Positions 49,474 to 58,886 are shown, counted from the stretch's first letter. The stretch: 64,000 nt of DNA from Candidatus Ornithobacterium hominis (GCF_951229915.1 NZ_OX579588.1:682001-746000), one strand, 5' to 3'. The notes: generated by a model not told the origin, from the sequence alone. Numbers and translations: made by a program.

Positions 49474-51219
49474 ATGCTAGACCAATATCGCCTACTTTCT
49501 ACCATTGATAATCCACAAGATTTGAAAAAACTGAACGCTCAAGTTTTGCCAAAATTGGCTGCGGAAATCAGAGATTACATTTTGAATGTAGTGGCGTTGA
49601 AGAAAGGGCATTTGGGAGCAAGTCTAGGCGTGACGGAACTGAGCATTGCTCTACATTATTACCTCAATACCCCGCAAGATATTCTGTTGTGGGATGTGGG
49701 GCATCAATCTTATGTACACAAAATTTTGACGGGTAGAAAAGAAAAATTTCTCAATCTAAGGCAAAAAAATGAAATTTCAGGATTCCCTGTTCGGGAGGAG
49801 AGCGAGTACGATTGCTTTGGAGTAGGGCATTCGTCTACCACAATTTCTGCACTCACGGGAATAGCCTTGGCAGATAAATTAAAAGATATTGAAAGAAAAA
49901 GGTTTGCCGTCATCGGCGATGCGTCTATCGCCAGTGGAATGGCGCTAGAAGGCTTGAACCATTTGGGAGACACAGATTTGGATGTTACAGTAATTTTAAA
50001 CGATAATAATATTGGGATAGACCACGCAACGGGTGCGCTCAAAAATTATTTCAACCGGTTGGGAGTGCAAGGCGATACTTTTTTTTCCGATTTAGGATTT
50101 CATTACCAAGGAGTAGTAAACGGACACGATTTCTCTGAAATTTTTAAAGCCTTCAAAAAAATTGAAAAAATATCTAGGCCAAAAATCTTACACATCAGGA
50201 CAATAAAAGGTAAGGGCTATGCACAAGCAGAGCAAGACCAAGTAGCTTGGCATGCACCAGGGAAGTTCAATAAAATTTCGGGCGAGAGAGAAATTCAAAC
50301 ACAAAAGGAAACTTACCCTGACTTGGCAGGTAAAACGCTGCATCGAGTTTTTGAGAAAAATAAAAAAGCAGTGGCAATTTCTCCCGCAATGCTAAGTGGC
50401 AGCAGCTTGATGGAACTCAAAGAGAAATTCCCTGATAGAGTCTGGGATGTAGGAATAGCAGAGCAGCATGCTGTGACGCTTTCAGCAGGATTGGCATCGC
50501 AAGGCATGGTGCCTTATTGTGTGATTTACAGTACTTTTTTGCAACGCGCTTATGACCAATTAATTCATGATGTAGCATTGCAAGAGTTGCCCGTCATTTT
50601 TTTAATCGACCGAGCAGGATTGGTGGGAAGCGATGGAGCCACGCACCACGGCTATTTTGATATTTCTTTTCTCAACGCCATTCCACAGATGATTTTAGCC
50701 GCCCCTTTGGATGCTACAGAATTAAAAAGTATGATTCAGAAAGCACCGCTATTCAATCAACCAGTCGCTATTCGATATGCAAAAACATCGGCAGAAACAT
50801 TCTTCAAAGAAGAACAATTAAAATTTTTTAAGGCTCGAGAAATTCTAAATGGAGAGAAAATGGTAATCTTATCCACAGGCAGCATTGGGCTACAAATTTT
50901 TAAAGCCTTAAAAAAACTAAACAAAAATATTGGTTGGGTTCATTTCCCATTTATTAAACCTCTAGATGAAGTGAAGTTGGCAGCCGTTTTCAAGAAATAT
51001 AACCGAATTTTAACCTATGAGGAGGGCGTAAAACCTGGTGGATTTGGCATGAGCTGCTTGGCAAAAGCCAATGAAATGAGCTGGAAGGGGAAAATGGAAA
51101 TTTGTGCCTTCCCTTCAGATTTCATCTCACACGCTTCTATTTCAGAACAAATGGAAGATTTAGGTTTTTCGGTAGAAGGAATCATGAAAAAAGTAGAAAA
51201 ATTCTTTTTAGAAAATTAA
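49474..51219 (+). CDS. dxs: 1-deoxy-D-xylulose-5-phosphate synthase
   Basis: The first enzyme of the MEP isoprenoid pathway, TPP-dependent. It shows GHLGASLGVTELSIALHY, DVGHQSYVHKILTGR, the TPP-binding GDASIASGMALEGLNHLG through NDNNIGID, AWHAPGKF, and GIAEQHAVTLSAGLA of the transketolase core. At 581 residues it is the shorter Bacteroidota form. Three palindrome variants lie within it (50142, 50823, 50897), two encoding IFKAFKK and IFKALKK. Confidence 0.95.
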   Translation: MLDQYRLLSTIDNPQDLKKLNAQVLPKLAAEIRDYILNVVALKKGHLGASLGVTELSIALHYYLNTPQDILLWDVGHQSYVHKILTGRKEKFLNLRQKNEISGFPVREESEYDCFGVGHSSTTISALTGIALADKLKDIERKRFAVIGDASIASGMALEGLNHLGDTDLDVTVILNDNNIGIDHATGALKNYFNRLGVQGDTFFSDLGFHYQGVVNGHDFSEIFKAFKKIEKISRPKILHIRTIKGKGYAQAEQDQVAWHAPGKFNKISGEREIQTQKETYPDLAGKTLHRVFEKNKKAVAISPAMLSGSSLMELKEKFPDRVWDVGIAEQHAVTLSAGLASQGMVPYCVIYSTFLQRAYDQLIHDVALQELPVIFLIDRAGLVGSDGATHHGYFDISFLNAIPQMILAAPLDATELKSMIQKAPLFNQPVAIRYAKTSAETFFKEEQLKFFKAREILNGEKMVILSTGSIGLQIFKALKKLNKNIGWVHFPFIKPLDEVKLAAVFKKYNRILTYEEGVKPGGFGMSCLAKANEMSWKGKMEICAFPSDFISHASISEQMEDLGFSVEGIMKKVEKFFLEN

Positions 51220-51230
51220 ATTCTCTGATT

Positions 51231-51249
51231 TTTTTTAAGGCTTAAAAAA
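51231..51249. terminator. Perfect palindrome between dxs and ribF (convergent)
   Basis: TTTTTTAAGGCTTAAAAAA, the reverse-complement form of the 19-bp repeat, lies 11 bp after dxs and directly against the ribF stop. Confidence 0.65.
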
Positions 51250-52182
51250 TTAAGTTTTCCATTCGTGTAACCTTGAATGGAAGTAAGCTTCATCTCGCTG
51301 GATTTGATTTTTTAAGGCTTCAGCATTTTCAAACTTTTTTTCTCCACGAATGAAACATAAGATGTCGGCTTTTACGGTTTCGTCATAAACCTCACCATCA
51401 AAATCAAGCAAATAAACTTCAACCCGTTGTTCCTTGAAATCAAAAGTTGGGCTCTTACCAATATTCATTAGCCCAAAAAACAATTGATTTTGGAGTTCTA
51501 CACGCACACCATAGACACCGTCTGCGGGTAAAAGTTTATCTTTAGAGAAAGCCATATTTATAGTTGGGAAACCTAATTTTCGACCTATTTTATACCCATG
51601 AATAACTTTACCAGTAATGGGGTAGAAATGCCCTAGAGCTTCTGTCACGTAGTCAATATCACTGGTTAGTAGCGCATTTCTGATTTTGGTGGAACTGATG
51701 GGGAGATCATTTTCGAGCACGGCAGAAAGTTGAAGCGCTTGGAAGTTATACAAATCTGCTAATTCCTCCAATTGCTGGAAGTCTCCCATTCTATTGCGCC
51801 CGAAGTGGTGGTCGTACCCCACCAAGAGCGTATGAATTTGCAAATGATTGACGAGATAATCTCGCACAAATTCCACAGCGCTAAGCCGTGAAAACTCTAC
51901 GGTAAACGGGTGAATAATGGCGTAATCTAAATGATATTGGCAGAGTAAGTCTAATTTTTCTTCTAAAGTAGATAGCAGTTTTAGCTCGCCATCGGGTTGC
52001 AGCACTTGGCGTGGATGTGGTGTAAAGCTCAAAAGAGCAGAATGCCCCCCAGTTTCTTCTGCGTAGCGGTTGAGCTGCTGTATGATGGACTGATGCCCTC
52101 TGTGTACACCATCAAACATGCCAATGGTAAGAATAAGTTTTTTGCTGGGATTCAGTGGATGAATGCCGTGGATTATTTTCAT
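51250..52182 (-). CDS. ribF: Bifunctional riboflavin kinase/FAD synthetase
   Basis: Makes FMN and FAD. The N-terminal adenylyltransferase has TIGMFDGVHRGHQSII, ALLSFTPHPRQVL, VGYDHHFGRNRMGD and SSTKIRNAL. The C-terminal flavokinase has GKVIHGYKIGRKLGFPTINM and PADGVYGVRV. It has 310 residues from ATG 52182; a longer start at 52209 adds nothing recognisable. Confidence 0.94.
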   Translation of the reverse strand: MKIIHGIHPLNPSKKLILTIGMFDGVHRGHQSIIQQLNRYAEETGGHSALLSFTPHPRQVLQPDGELKLLSTLEEKLDLLCQYHLDYAIIHPFTVEFSRLSAVEFVRDYLVNHLQIHTLLVGYDHHFGRNRMGDFQQLEELADLYNFQALQLSAVLENDLPISSTKIRNALLTSDIDYVTEALGHFYPITGKVIHGYKIGRKLGFPTINMAFSKDKLLPADGVYGVRVELQNQLFFGLMNIGKSPTFDFKEQRVEVYLLDFDGEVYDETVKADILCFIRGEKKFENAEALKNQIQRDEAYFHSRLHEWKT

Positions 52183-52310
52183 TCCAAGAACTTTCTGCAA
52201 AGTTATCATTTATAAATTTAAACAAGCCCTTAAAAAAAGAAAACTGGCTTTTGAAATACTAAAAGCTAAAAAAATAGATAAAGAGAAGTATTTTTCGTGA
52301 AAAAATCCTT

Positions 52311-52318
52311 TATATTTG
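52311..52318 (+). promoter_or_regulatory. Probable -7 element of the atpDC promoter
   Basis: TATATTTG lies 42 bp before the atpD start and matches TAnnTTTG. The -33 region is T-rich (TTTTTCG) but not a clear TTTG. Confidence 0.5.
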
Positions 52319-52360
52319 CAAAAATATAGATATTCATATTTCATTAATATAAATTAAAAC

Positions 52361-53866
52361 ATGGCACAAAATACAGGTAAAATTTCACAGATTATCGGGC
52401 CGGTAATTGATGTTGTTTTTGATAACGATCAAGGTTTACCCCAAATTTACGATTCATTAGAAATTAATAGAGAAGGGGAGTTGCCACTCGTGCTAGAAGT
52501 GGAACAGCACATTGGTGAAGACACTGTTCGTTGCATTTCAATGGACGGTACAGACGGGTTGAAGCGAGGGCAAGAGGTGATAGCAACGGGGAATCCGATT
52601 ACGATGCCAACGGGAGACGCCATCAGAGGTCGTCTTTTTAACGTAACAGGAAACGCGATAGATGGGTTAGGTAATATTTCTAAAGAAAATGGTTTGCCGA
52701 TTCACCGTCCAGCACCTAAATTTGAAGATTTATCTGTATCGTCAGAAGTTCTATTTACTGGAATTAAAGTAATCGACTTGATTGAACCTTACACCAAAGG
52801 AGGTAAAATTGGATTGTTTGGTGGAGCGGGTGTAGGTAAAACTGTATTAATTCAAGAGTTGATTAATAACATTGCTAAAGGGCACGGAGGTTTATCTGTT
52901 TTCGCTGGTGTTGGTGAGAGAACACGCGAGGGGAATGATTTATTGCGAGAAATGCTAGAAGCAGGAATTATACGCTATGGTGATGATTTTATGCATTCGA
53001 TGGAAGAAGGTGGGTGGAATTTAGATGCCGTAGATAGAGAATTATTAAAAGATTCTAAAGCTTCATTTGTATTTGGGCAGATGAATGAGCCTCCAGGGGC
53101 ACGTGCACGAGTGGCGCTTTCAGGTTTGACTTTAGCGGAATATTACCGAGACGGAGAAGGCCAAGGGCAAGGGCGTGATGTTTTATTCTTTGTAGATAAT
53201 ATATTCCGATTTACACAGGCAGGTTCAGAGGTGTCTGCACTTTTAGGGCGCATGCCTTCAGCAGTAGGTTATCAGCCGACTTTAGCAACAGAAATGGGAG
53301 CGATGCAAGAGAGGATTACTTCAACCAAAAATGGCTCAATTACATCTGTTCAGGCCGTTTACGTTCCAGCAGATGACTTGACAGACCCAGCACCAGCGAC
53401 GACTTTTGCTCACTTGGATGCCACTACGGTACTTTCTCGTAAAATTGCTTCTTTGGGTATTTACCCCGCGGTAGACCCACTAGATTCGACTTCTAGAATT
53501 TTATCGCCAGATGTGGTAGGGAAAGAACATTATGAATGTGCACAGCGTGTGAAAGAAATCTTACAACGCTACAAAGCTTTGCAAGACATTATTGCGATTT
53601 TGGGAATGGAAGAATTGTCAGAAGAAGATAAGTTGGTAGTTCACAGAGCTCGTCGTGTTCAGCGTTTCCTTTCTCAGCCATTCCACGTGGCAGAACAGTT
53701 TACAGGGATTCCAGGTGTTTTGGTAGATATAAAAGATACCATCAAAGGGTTCAACATGATTATGGACGGGGAAGTAGATAAATATCCTGAATCAGCCTTT
53801 AACTTAAAAGGAACCATTGAAGAAGCGATAGAAGCAGGAGAAAAAATGTTAGCAGAAGCAGAATAA
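52361..53866 (+). CDS. atpD: ATP synthase F1 subunit beta
   Basis: The catalytic subunit of the F1 motor. Walker A is GGAGVGKTVLIQE, Walker B region RDVLFFVDNIFRF, with the catalytic Glu in GVGERTREGNDL and the DELSEED loop as EELSEEDK. 501 residues. Paired only with atpC, as is usual in Flavobacteriia, where the other atp genes lie elsewhere. Confidence 0.98.
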   Translation: MAQNTGKISQIIGPVIDVVFDNDQGLPQIYDSLEINREGELPLVLEVEQHIGEDTVRCISMDGTDGLKRGQEVIATGNPITMPTGDAIRGRLFNVTGNAIDGLGNISKENGLPIHRPAPKFEDLSVSSEVLFTGIKVIDLIEPYTKGGKIGLFGGAGVGKTVLIQELINNIAKGHGGLSVFAGVGERTREGNDLLREMLEAGIIRYGDDFMHSMEEGGWNLDAVDRELLKDSKASFVFGQMNEPPGARARVALSGLTLAEYYRDGEGQGQGRDVLFFVDNIFRFTQAGSEVSALLGRMPSAVGYQPTLATEMGAMQERITSTKNGSITSVQAVYVPADDLTDPAPATTFAHLDATTVLSRKIASLGIYPAVDPLDSTSRILSPDVVGKEHYECAQRVKEILQRYKALQDIIAILGMEELSEEDKLVVHRARRVQRFLSQPFHVAEQFTGIPGVLVDIKDTIKGFNMIMDGEVDKYPESAFNLKGTIEEAIEAGEKMLAEAE

Positions 53867-53867
53867 G

Positions 53868-54149
53868 ATGAGCATTCAATTACAAATCATTACTCCAGAA
53901 TACATTATCTATGAGGGTGAAGTAGAAGCTGTCACAGTTCCTGGCAAGGGAGGTAAATTCCAAATGCTAGAAAACCATGCGCCAATTGTAGCCAGTCTAG
54001 AGAATGGAACGGTAAGAATTAAAGCAACAAAGGAAGCAAAATTTAAGCATAAAAAGCTCAAAAAAGCAGAAGAAAATTGTTGGGATTTAGAAGTAGCTGG
54101 TGGTGTGATGGAGTTGCAAAATAACTTTTTAACCATCTTGCCAGACTGA
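53868..54149 (+). CDS. atpC: ATP synthase F1 subunit epsilon
   Basis: 93 residues covering the beta-sandwich domain (ITPEYIIYEGEVEAVTVPGK, GGKFQMLENHAPIVASLENG). The C-terminal helical hairpin of longer epsilon subunits is missing, which is common in Bacteroidota. It is separated from atpD by a single base. Confidence 0.92.
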   Translation: MSIQLQIITPEYIIYEGEVEAVTVPGKGGKFQMLENHAPIVASLENGTVRIKATKEAKFKHKKLKKAEENCWDLEVAGGVMELQNNFLTILPD

Positions 54150-54177
54150 TTTTTATAGCAAGTGTACAAAATCTTAT

Positions 54178-54214
54178 AAGCCTTTATTTTTTTGAAGAAA
54201 TAAAGGCTTTTTTG
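54178..54214 (+). terminator. Intrinsic terminator of atpDC
   Basis: AAGCCTTTATTT pairs with AAATAAAGGCTT over a short loop, followed by a T-run; 29 bp past atpC. Confidence 0.85.
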
Positions 54215-54843
54215 ATTTTTTCAAACCTTGATAAATTTGATAGATAATGATAAGTTTTTATGACTAAACTTTTCTGAAGTGAAAACTAAGGGCCATAAAA
54301 CAAAAAGTACATAAAAGAGAAATAGAAAAAAGCCGATGAAAGCGGCTTAAACAAAGGGATTGAGGGTATTTTGCTCTCTTTTTTTGTTTTAAACAAAATG
54401 TACAAAAACTTGTATTTACTTGGGTTTTGCTTGTATTAGCAGACTGCATTTATTAGCCTCTGATACTGAAACTTGTATTTGTACCCAGAAAATACACCAA
54501 AACCGCATATATAAAGCCTTTAAGCACATTAAAAAGCTTTGTACAAGGCTTTATTTTGTGTAGAAATTGATGAGTAGAATGCTTGAGGTGAATTTTATAC
54601 AAAAATACTTTAGGTGGACAGTTGGGGTTACAGTTGGGGTTACAGTTGGGGTTACATTTAATGGGTTAAAATATCTTTTTAGTTTATGGATAAGCCTTAA
54701 AAATGGTGCTGAAACCATAGGAAAATAAATATTGGTGGGGGGATAATGCAAATTCTTTAATAGGTTTGGATTTAAACAAACTGCTCATTATCAATTATTT
54801 ATGTATTTTCCTTTAATTTTTTACTTAAAAAGCTTGATTGGCT
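54215..54843. other. Gene-free stretch holding the presumed left end of a Mu-like prophage
   Basis: No convincing gene in ~630 bp. It contains an AGCCG/CGGCT hairpin at 54331-54347 and three tandem copies of a 12-bp unit at 54618-54656. The host/prophage boundary should lie here, between the atpDC terminator and the repressor, but I cannot place it to the base. Confidence 0.45.
54618..54656 (+). repeat. Three tandem 12-bp repeats (ACAGTTGGGGTT)
   Basis: ACAGTTGGGGTT occurs three times head to tail and ends with a fourth ACA. Arrays of transposase-binding sites are typical of Mu-type phage ends, so this is a candidate end-binding array; no matching right end is in the window. Confidence 0.7.
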
Positions 54844-55524
54844 TTAAAACATGGTGTTGAAGCGAATACTTGCTTTGATGATAGCCATGGCTGTGATATT
54901 GCTCAACAATACATCTTTGGGGTGGTGGTATTGGTTTTGGCTGACAAGTTTTACGTATTCCTCTCCTTTTTCTGATTTCTGAACGTATTTTACTGTAATC
55001 ATTTCTTCCCATTCATCTACACGAACGCCCAGCAAATACATTTCACCAAAAAAAATACTTTGCTGCTCTACTGGAATCTCCTTGTATAAAACGATGTCTC
55101 CTGACTTGAGTAATGGATACATACTATCTCCTGTGATAGAAAGACCTCCATCACATTTTGGTATACCAGGAATCCGAATGGAATCAAGTACAGAAGTAAC
55201 TTTTTCACTTCTGAATAGCTCTACTAAACCTGCGGTGGCTTCTAAATTATATAATGGAATATCCTGAATATCCATTGTAGCTTCAGCTGATTTTTGATTG
55301 CCAATAAGCTTTAGCTCTTGCTTGAGCATGGAACCTTTGCCAGTGAGAAGCCAATTCGCATCAATTTCATTGCATTTTGTAATAATTAAATCGTAATCCA
55401 ATGAATTTCGTTTCCTCCAAGATGCGATGGTTGGTTGTTTTACTCCAAGAAATTCTGCGAATTCACTATCTGTTTTGATATTTAAATGCGATTTTATTTC
55501 GTTTAAAATAAATGACTTATCCAT
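54844..55524 (-). CDS. Phage repressor, HTH plus S24 peptidase (CI/LexA-like)
   Basis: 226 residues. The N-terminal helix-turn-helix (SEFAEFLGVKQPTIASWRKR) is followed by a short linker and an S24 domain with the catalytic Ser in LSITGDSMYPLLKSGDIVLY; the Lys is in the later EEMITVKYVQK. It represses the early operon on the opposite strand and is expected to self-cleave on RecA activation. The start at 55524 (MDKSFILNEIK) is preferred to 55575, which lies inside the operator. Confidence 0.88.
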   Translation of the reverse strand: MDKSFILNEIKSHLNIKTDSEFAEFLGVKQPTIASWRKRNSLDYDLIITKCNEIDANWLLTGKGSMLKQELKLIGNQKSAEATMDIQDIPLYNLEATAGLVELFRSEKVTSVLDSIRIPGIPKCDGGLSITGDSMYPLLKSGDIVLYKEIPVEQQSIFFGEMYLLGVRVDEWEEMITVKYVQKSEKGEEYVKLVSQNQYHHPKDVLLSNITAMAIIKASIRFNTMF

Positions 55525-55529
55525 AAATA

Positions 55530-55583
55530 ATTGCGAAATGTTATATTTTATTTGTCTTTTAATTGCAAAATGCAATATATTTG
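55530..55583 (+). promoter_or_regulatory. Early phage promoter with two repressor-operator candidates
   Basis: TTTG (55551-55554), 21 bp and TATATTTG (55576-55583) form a rightward promoter. A perfect inverted repeat ATTGCAAAATGCAAT (55562-55576) sits between the boxes. A degenerate copy ATTGCGAAATGTTAT (55530-55544) sits 32 bp to the left beside the repressor start. The pair fits cooperative repressor binding. Confidence 0.65.
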
Positions 55584-55612
55584 CTGTATTAAATTTTTAA
55601 TCAAAAAAAGCA

Positions 55613-55816
55613 ATGGATAAAGATACGAAAAAGAGTAAACATTACAATGCGTATAACAGGGATATTGTACGCAGAATTAGGGAAAAATATGGGGTGACGC
55701 CTCATTTTATCTATGCCAGCTTGCGTGGAGACCGCAATAGCGAGACGTCTATCAAAATTTGTGAGGACTATAAAAAGGCTGAAAGGGTGATTAACCAAAC
55801 CTTGAACAAAATTTAA
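55613..55816 (+). CDS. Small phage early protein, possible regulator
   Basis: 67 residues, basic: KHYNAYNRDIVRRIREKYGV with TPHFIYASLRGDRNSETSIK looks like a compact helix-turn-helix. It is the first gene of the rightward early operon, the position of Ner/Cro in Mu-like phages. Function is inferred from position only. Confidence 0.6.
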   Translation: MDKDTKKSKHYNAYNRDIVRRIREKYGVTPHFIYASLRGDRNSETSIKICEDYKKAERVINQTLNKI

Positions 55817-55856
55817 TTCACCGAATATGAAAGATAAAAATTTAAATCAATAAGTT

Positions 55857-56401
55857 ATGAATCAACTATCTATCTCAAAAAAGATGACCAGCAGAGAGAT
55901 TGCTGACATTACAGGAAAGAACCATCACCATTTGTTAAGGGATATTAGAAAAATGGAAAAAGCATGGGAAAAAGTTACTGAAACCAAATTTGGTTTTAGT
56001 GAATACGCCGACAGCACAGGTCGAAGATTACCCCAATACGAACTTACCAAAACCGAGTGCCTGTATATCGCTACCAAGTTTAATGATGAGCACGGGCAAG
56101 GTTGATTATACGATGGGAGTCCTTGGAAACAGAAAAACACAACAATCAGCCGTTATTGCTAGAGAAAGGCAATCGTAAAATGCGTATGGAACTCATAGAA
56201 CTTATCCGTGTGAATTTACTTCGTGGTGATGTAGTGGCGGTTGCTCGTGAAAACGGATTTAGTCGTACACGATGTGAAAATGTAATGCGGCATCGCGTGT
56301 TCCACCCAGAAATCGTAAAAGCCTTGTATGATAAAGCAATGGAGCGTAAAAAATTACTTAGCATTCCTTTAAATGATATGATCAGCTCACTTAAAAAATA
56401 G
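55857..56401 (+). pseudogene. Rha-family phage regulatory gene, frameshifted
   Basis: The first part (55857-56105) encodes a Rha domain (MTSREIADITGKNHHHLLRD, RRLPQYELTKTECLYIATKF, NDE) and stops after HGQG. The expected continuation A-R-A-R-L-I-I-R-W-E-S-L-E appears in another frame from ~56081 and runs to 56401 with a helix-turn-helix-like tail (VVAVARENGFSRTRCENV). One G appears missing at 56080 (GATGAGCACGG where GATGAGGCACGG would restore the frame). Either a real mutation, a sequencing error or a frameshift site. Confidence 0.75.
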
Positions 56402-56420
56402 AACACTAAATCAATATGTT

Positions 56421-56675
56421 ATGGCTCTAATACGTAAAAATTACAAATTGAAACTAAAGGATAAATCTTTTGAAGATTCGCAAAGCCTTGAAGAATTTGT
56501 ACAACAGATATTAAAGAATCTAATTTCTGAAAAGAAGCTTCTACCGGCACAATTAAACGATAGCTACCTTCTGGATATTCAAATTTCCATTTCTCAAAAC
56601 CAACCGGTTTTATTTGGAGGTTCAACAGTTCAAAGAGAGATTCAAACGCATTTAAATAAACCTCAGGAAGTGTAA
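56421..56675 (+). CDS. Phage hypothetical protein
   Basis: 84 residues (MALIRKNYKLKLKDKSFEDS..). No family recognised. It lies in line with the early operon. An overlapping reverse-strand frame is open but faces the operon and is less likely. Confidence 0.5.
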   Translation: MALIRKNYKLKLKDKSFEDSQSLEEFVQQILKNLISEKKLLPAQLNDSYLLDIQISISQNQPVLFGGSTVQREIQTHLNKPQEV

Positions 56676-56723
56676 AGAAATCTTGATGAGTTTCATCAAA
56701 ACTTTCATCAAAATATAAATAAA

Positions 56724-56828
56724 ATGCCCCGTGAAAACTATACATACTATAAAGGTAAAGAAATAAACCTAAACCAAGCCATAGAACATTGGCTTGATAA
56801 AATTAAAGACCAAATAAACGCAGAATAA
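56724..56828 (+). CDS. Very small phage protein (34 residues)
   Basis: MPRENYTYYKGKEINLNQAI then EHWLDKIKDQINAE. It ends 3 bp before the transposase gene and probably belongs to the same transcript. No function recognised. Confidence 0.4.
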   Translation: MPRENYTYYKGKEINLNQAIEHWLDKIKDQINAE

Positions 56829-56831
56829 ACC

Positions 56832-58841
56832 ATGTTTGAATATTACGAAAATACATTGTGTGTGCAGGCATCTTGGCTGTATGAAGAGGCAAAAATAATG
56901 AGCAGGAGTAATTATAAACAACTTTGTGCACGTGGTAAGATGACAAAATTAAACATTGGTGGTAATGGCAGAAAGGCATTAATTGCTTTTGAAAGCATGC
57001 CCAAGCGTTTTCGTGAAGCTGTGGTTGATATAGCGGGTGACGACCCCTACGAGAAAACAAAACACATCATCTTTCGTGATTATATAAAACCTGACTACCA
57101 GGCAGAACTGTTTTATCGCGACTACACTTTAGAAGACGGCACTGCCCTACCAGAAGAAACCCAAACTGAATACACCCATACGGCAATGATTTTAAATACC
57201 TGCCACTACATTATTACCAATATGGTTACCTGCAGAAAATTTGGCGGTAAATTAAAAGCATGGAAAAAAATGGCAGAAGCCGTAGCTAATCTGCCAGAAC
57301 ATACCTATAAACATAAACTGCCAAGAAATTACCGCAGGCTAAAACAAAGATGCAATGCCTATAAAGAAAACGGATATGTAGAATTGGTACACGGTAATTT
57401 TTTGAATAATAATGCAGATAAATTAACGGCAGACGGTACACGTTGGGTACTTGCACGCTGGGCAAATCAAGTAAATAAATGTGCAAACCTTGCACAATTG
57501 CACGGCGAGTATAACGAAGTGGCAGACCAAAAAGGTTGGAAACAAATCAGAGAAGAAAAAACCTTTTACAACTTTTTATATAGCGAGGAAATTATGCCTT
57601 TATGGTACGGCCATAGGCACGGAGAATTAGCCGCAAAAGAAAAATTTGGTTACCAATTAAAAACCAAAATGCCAGCCTTTAGAGATTCATTATGGTTCTC
57701 TGACGGGACTAAACTAAACCTTTATTATTTAAATGAAAAAGGCGAAATGGCTACTTGCCAAGTGTATGAAGTGATGGACGCCTTTAGTGAAGTGCTTTTA
57801 GGCTTTCATATTAGCCCTGCAGAAAATTATGAGGCACAATATGCCGCATATAAAATGGCCATACAGACTGCTGGCTATAGACCCTACCAAATTAAATATG
57901 ACAACCAAGGTGGGCACGGAAAATTAAAAGCGGGTAATTTTTTAAGCAAAATTGCCAAAATACAAACAGCCACACAGCCCTACAACGGTAAATCTAAAAC
58001 CATAGAGAGTGCTTTTGGGCGTTTCCAATCCCAATTCTTAAAACGTGATTGGTTTTTTACGGGGCAAAATATTACGGCTAAAAAGCAGGAATCTAAAGCC
58101 AATATGGAAATGATATTGGCGAATAAAGCAAACCTACCAACGCTAGATGAAGTTAAAAAAATATATGAACAACGCAGACGTGAATGGAATTCAGCACCAC
58201 ACCACAAAACAGGCCGCCCAAGAATAGATATGTACTATGAAAGTAAAAACCCAGACACTAAAAAAGTAGAGCTATGGGATATGGTAGACTTATTCTGGGT
58301 AACTAGATCTAAATCAATCAAAGCCGATGCGTCTGGTATTTCATTTAGAGAAAGTAAAGTTAAATATGACTACATGGTGTACCAAGATAACGGCATGCCA
58401 GATTTAGAATGGCTAGAGAAGTCTGTAGGTAAATCATTTATCATCAAGTTTGACCCAGAGGATATGAGTGAAATCCGTTTATACGAAGACACTCCATTAG
58501 GGTTAAGATTTGTAACCGTAGCACAAACCAAAAAAGAAGTTGGTAGAGCCGCGCAAATGCAAGAAGACTGGGAGCAATCTCATATTAGAAAGGTACTAAG
58601 TGCCAATGCCGACCAAAGAGTAGAGCGAAGAGATAAGATGGAGGAAATCCTCTCTGAATGGGGCATGACCGCAGAGCAGCAAGGTATGAATAGGCCAACG
58701 TTGAAAGGCATAGAAAGAAACAAACCAGGGCGTAAAAAAGCGGGTGAGATTGGAGCATATCAAAAAGCCTTGAGTAACCAAGATTGGGACGACGAAGCAG
58801 AACTAGCAGAACCAACAGAAAGTATATTCAATAGATTATAA
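56832..58841 (+). CDS. Mu-type DDE transposase
   Basis: Catalyses transposition and integration of the prophage (MuA counterpart). 669 residues. The N-terminal ~60 residues form a winged-helix-like DNA-binding unit (SRSNYKQLCARGKMTKLNIG). The RNase H-like core gives Asp291 in WFSDGTKLNLYY, Asp357 in KYDNQGGHGK and Glu392 in KTIESAFGRFQ. A beta-barrel and a basic C-terminal region (RRDKMEEILSEWGM..KPGRKKAG) that may contact the ATPase follow. Full length and intact. Confidence 0.92.
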   Translation: MFEYYENTLCVQASWLYEEAKIMSRSNYKQLCARGKMTKLNIGGNGRKALIAFESMPKRFREAVVDIAGDDPYEKTKHIIFRDYIKPDYQAELFYRDYTLEDGTALPEETQTEYTHTAMILNTCHYIITNMVTCRKFGGKLKAWKKMAEAVANLPEHTYKHKLPRNYRRLKQRCNAYKENGYVELVHGNFLNNNADKLTADGTRWVLARWANQVNKCANLAQLHGEYNEVADQKGWKQIREEKTFYNFLYSEEIMPLWYGHRHGELAAKEKFGYQLKTKMPAFRDSLWFSDGTKLNLYYLNEKGEMATCQVYEVMDAFSEVLLGFHISPAENYEAQYAAYKMAIQTAGYRPYQIKYDNQGGHGKLKAGNFLSKIAKIQTATQPYNGKSKTIESAFGRFQSQFLKRDWFFTGQNITAKKQESKANMEMILANKANLPTLDEVKKIYEQRRREWNSAPHHKTGRPRIDMYYESKNPDTKKVELWDMVDLFWVTRSKSIKADASGISFRESKVKYDYMVYQDNGMPDLEWLEKSVGKSFIIKFDPEDMSEIRLYEDTPLGLRFVTVAQTKKEVGRAAQMQEDWEQSHIRKVLSANADQRVERRDKMEEILSEWGMTAEQQGMNRPTLKGIERNKPGRKKAGEIGAYQKALSNQDWDDEAELAEPTESIFNRL

Positions 58842-58851
58842 AACAAAAAAA

Positions 58852-58865
58852 GCCCCTTGCGGGGC
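58852..58865 (+). terminator. Small GC hairpin after the transposase gene
   Basis: GCCCC-TTGC-GGGGC after an A-run and before ACTAAAAAC. It has no clear T-tail, so it may be an attenuator or RNA-processing stem. Confidence 0.35.
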
Positions 58866-58886
58866 AACTAAAAACAAGACAAATAT

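Noticed and set aside
54551..54751. Reverse-strand frame with TPTV repeats
   Set aside because: It is created by the 12-bp tandem repeat; no homology-like features and a non-coding context.
56419..56745. 108-codon reverse-strand frame opposite the small phage gene
   Set aside because: It opposes the early operon, lacks a promoter, and overlaps two forward frames that are better placed.
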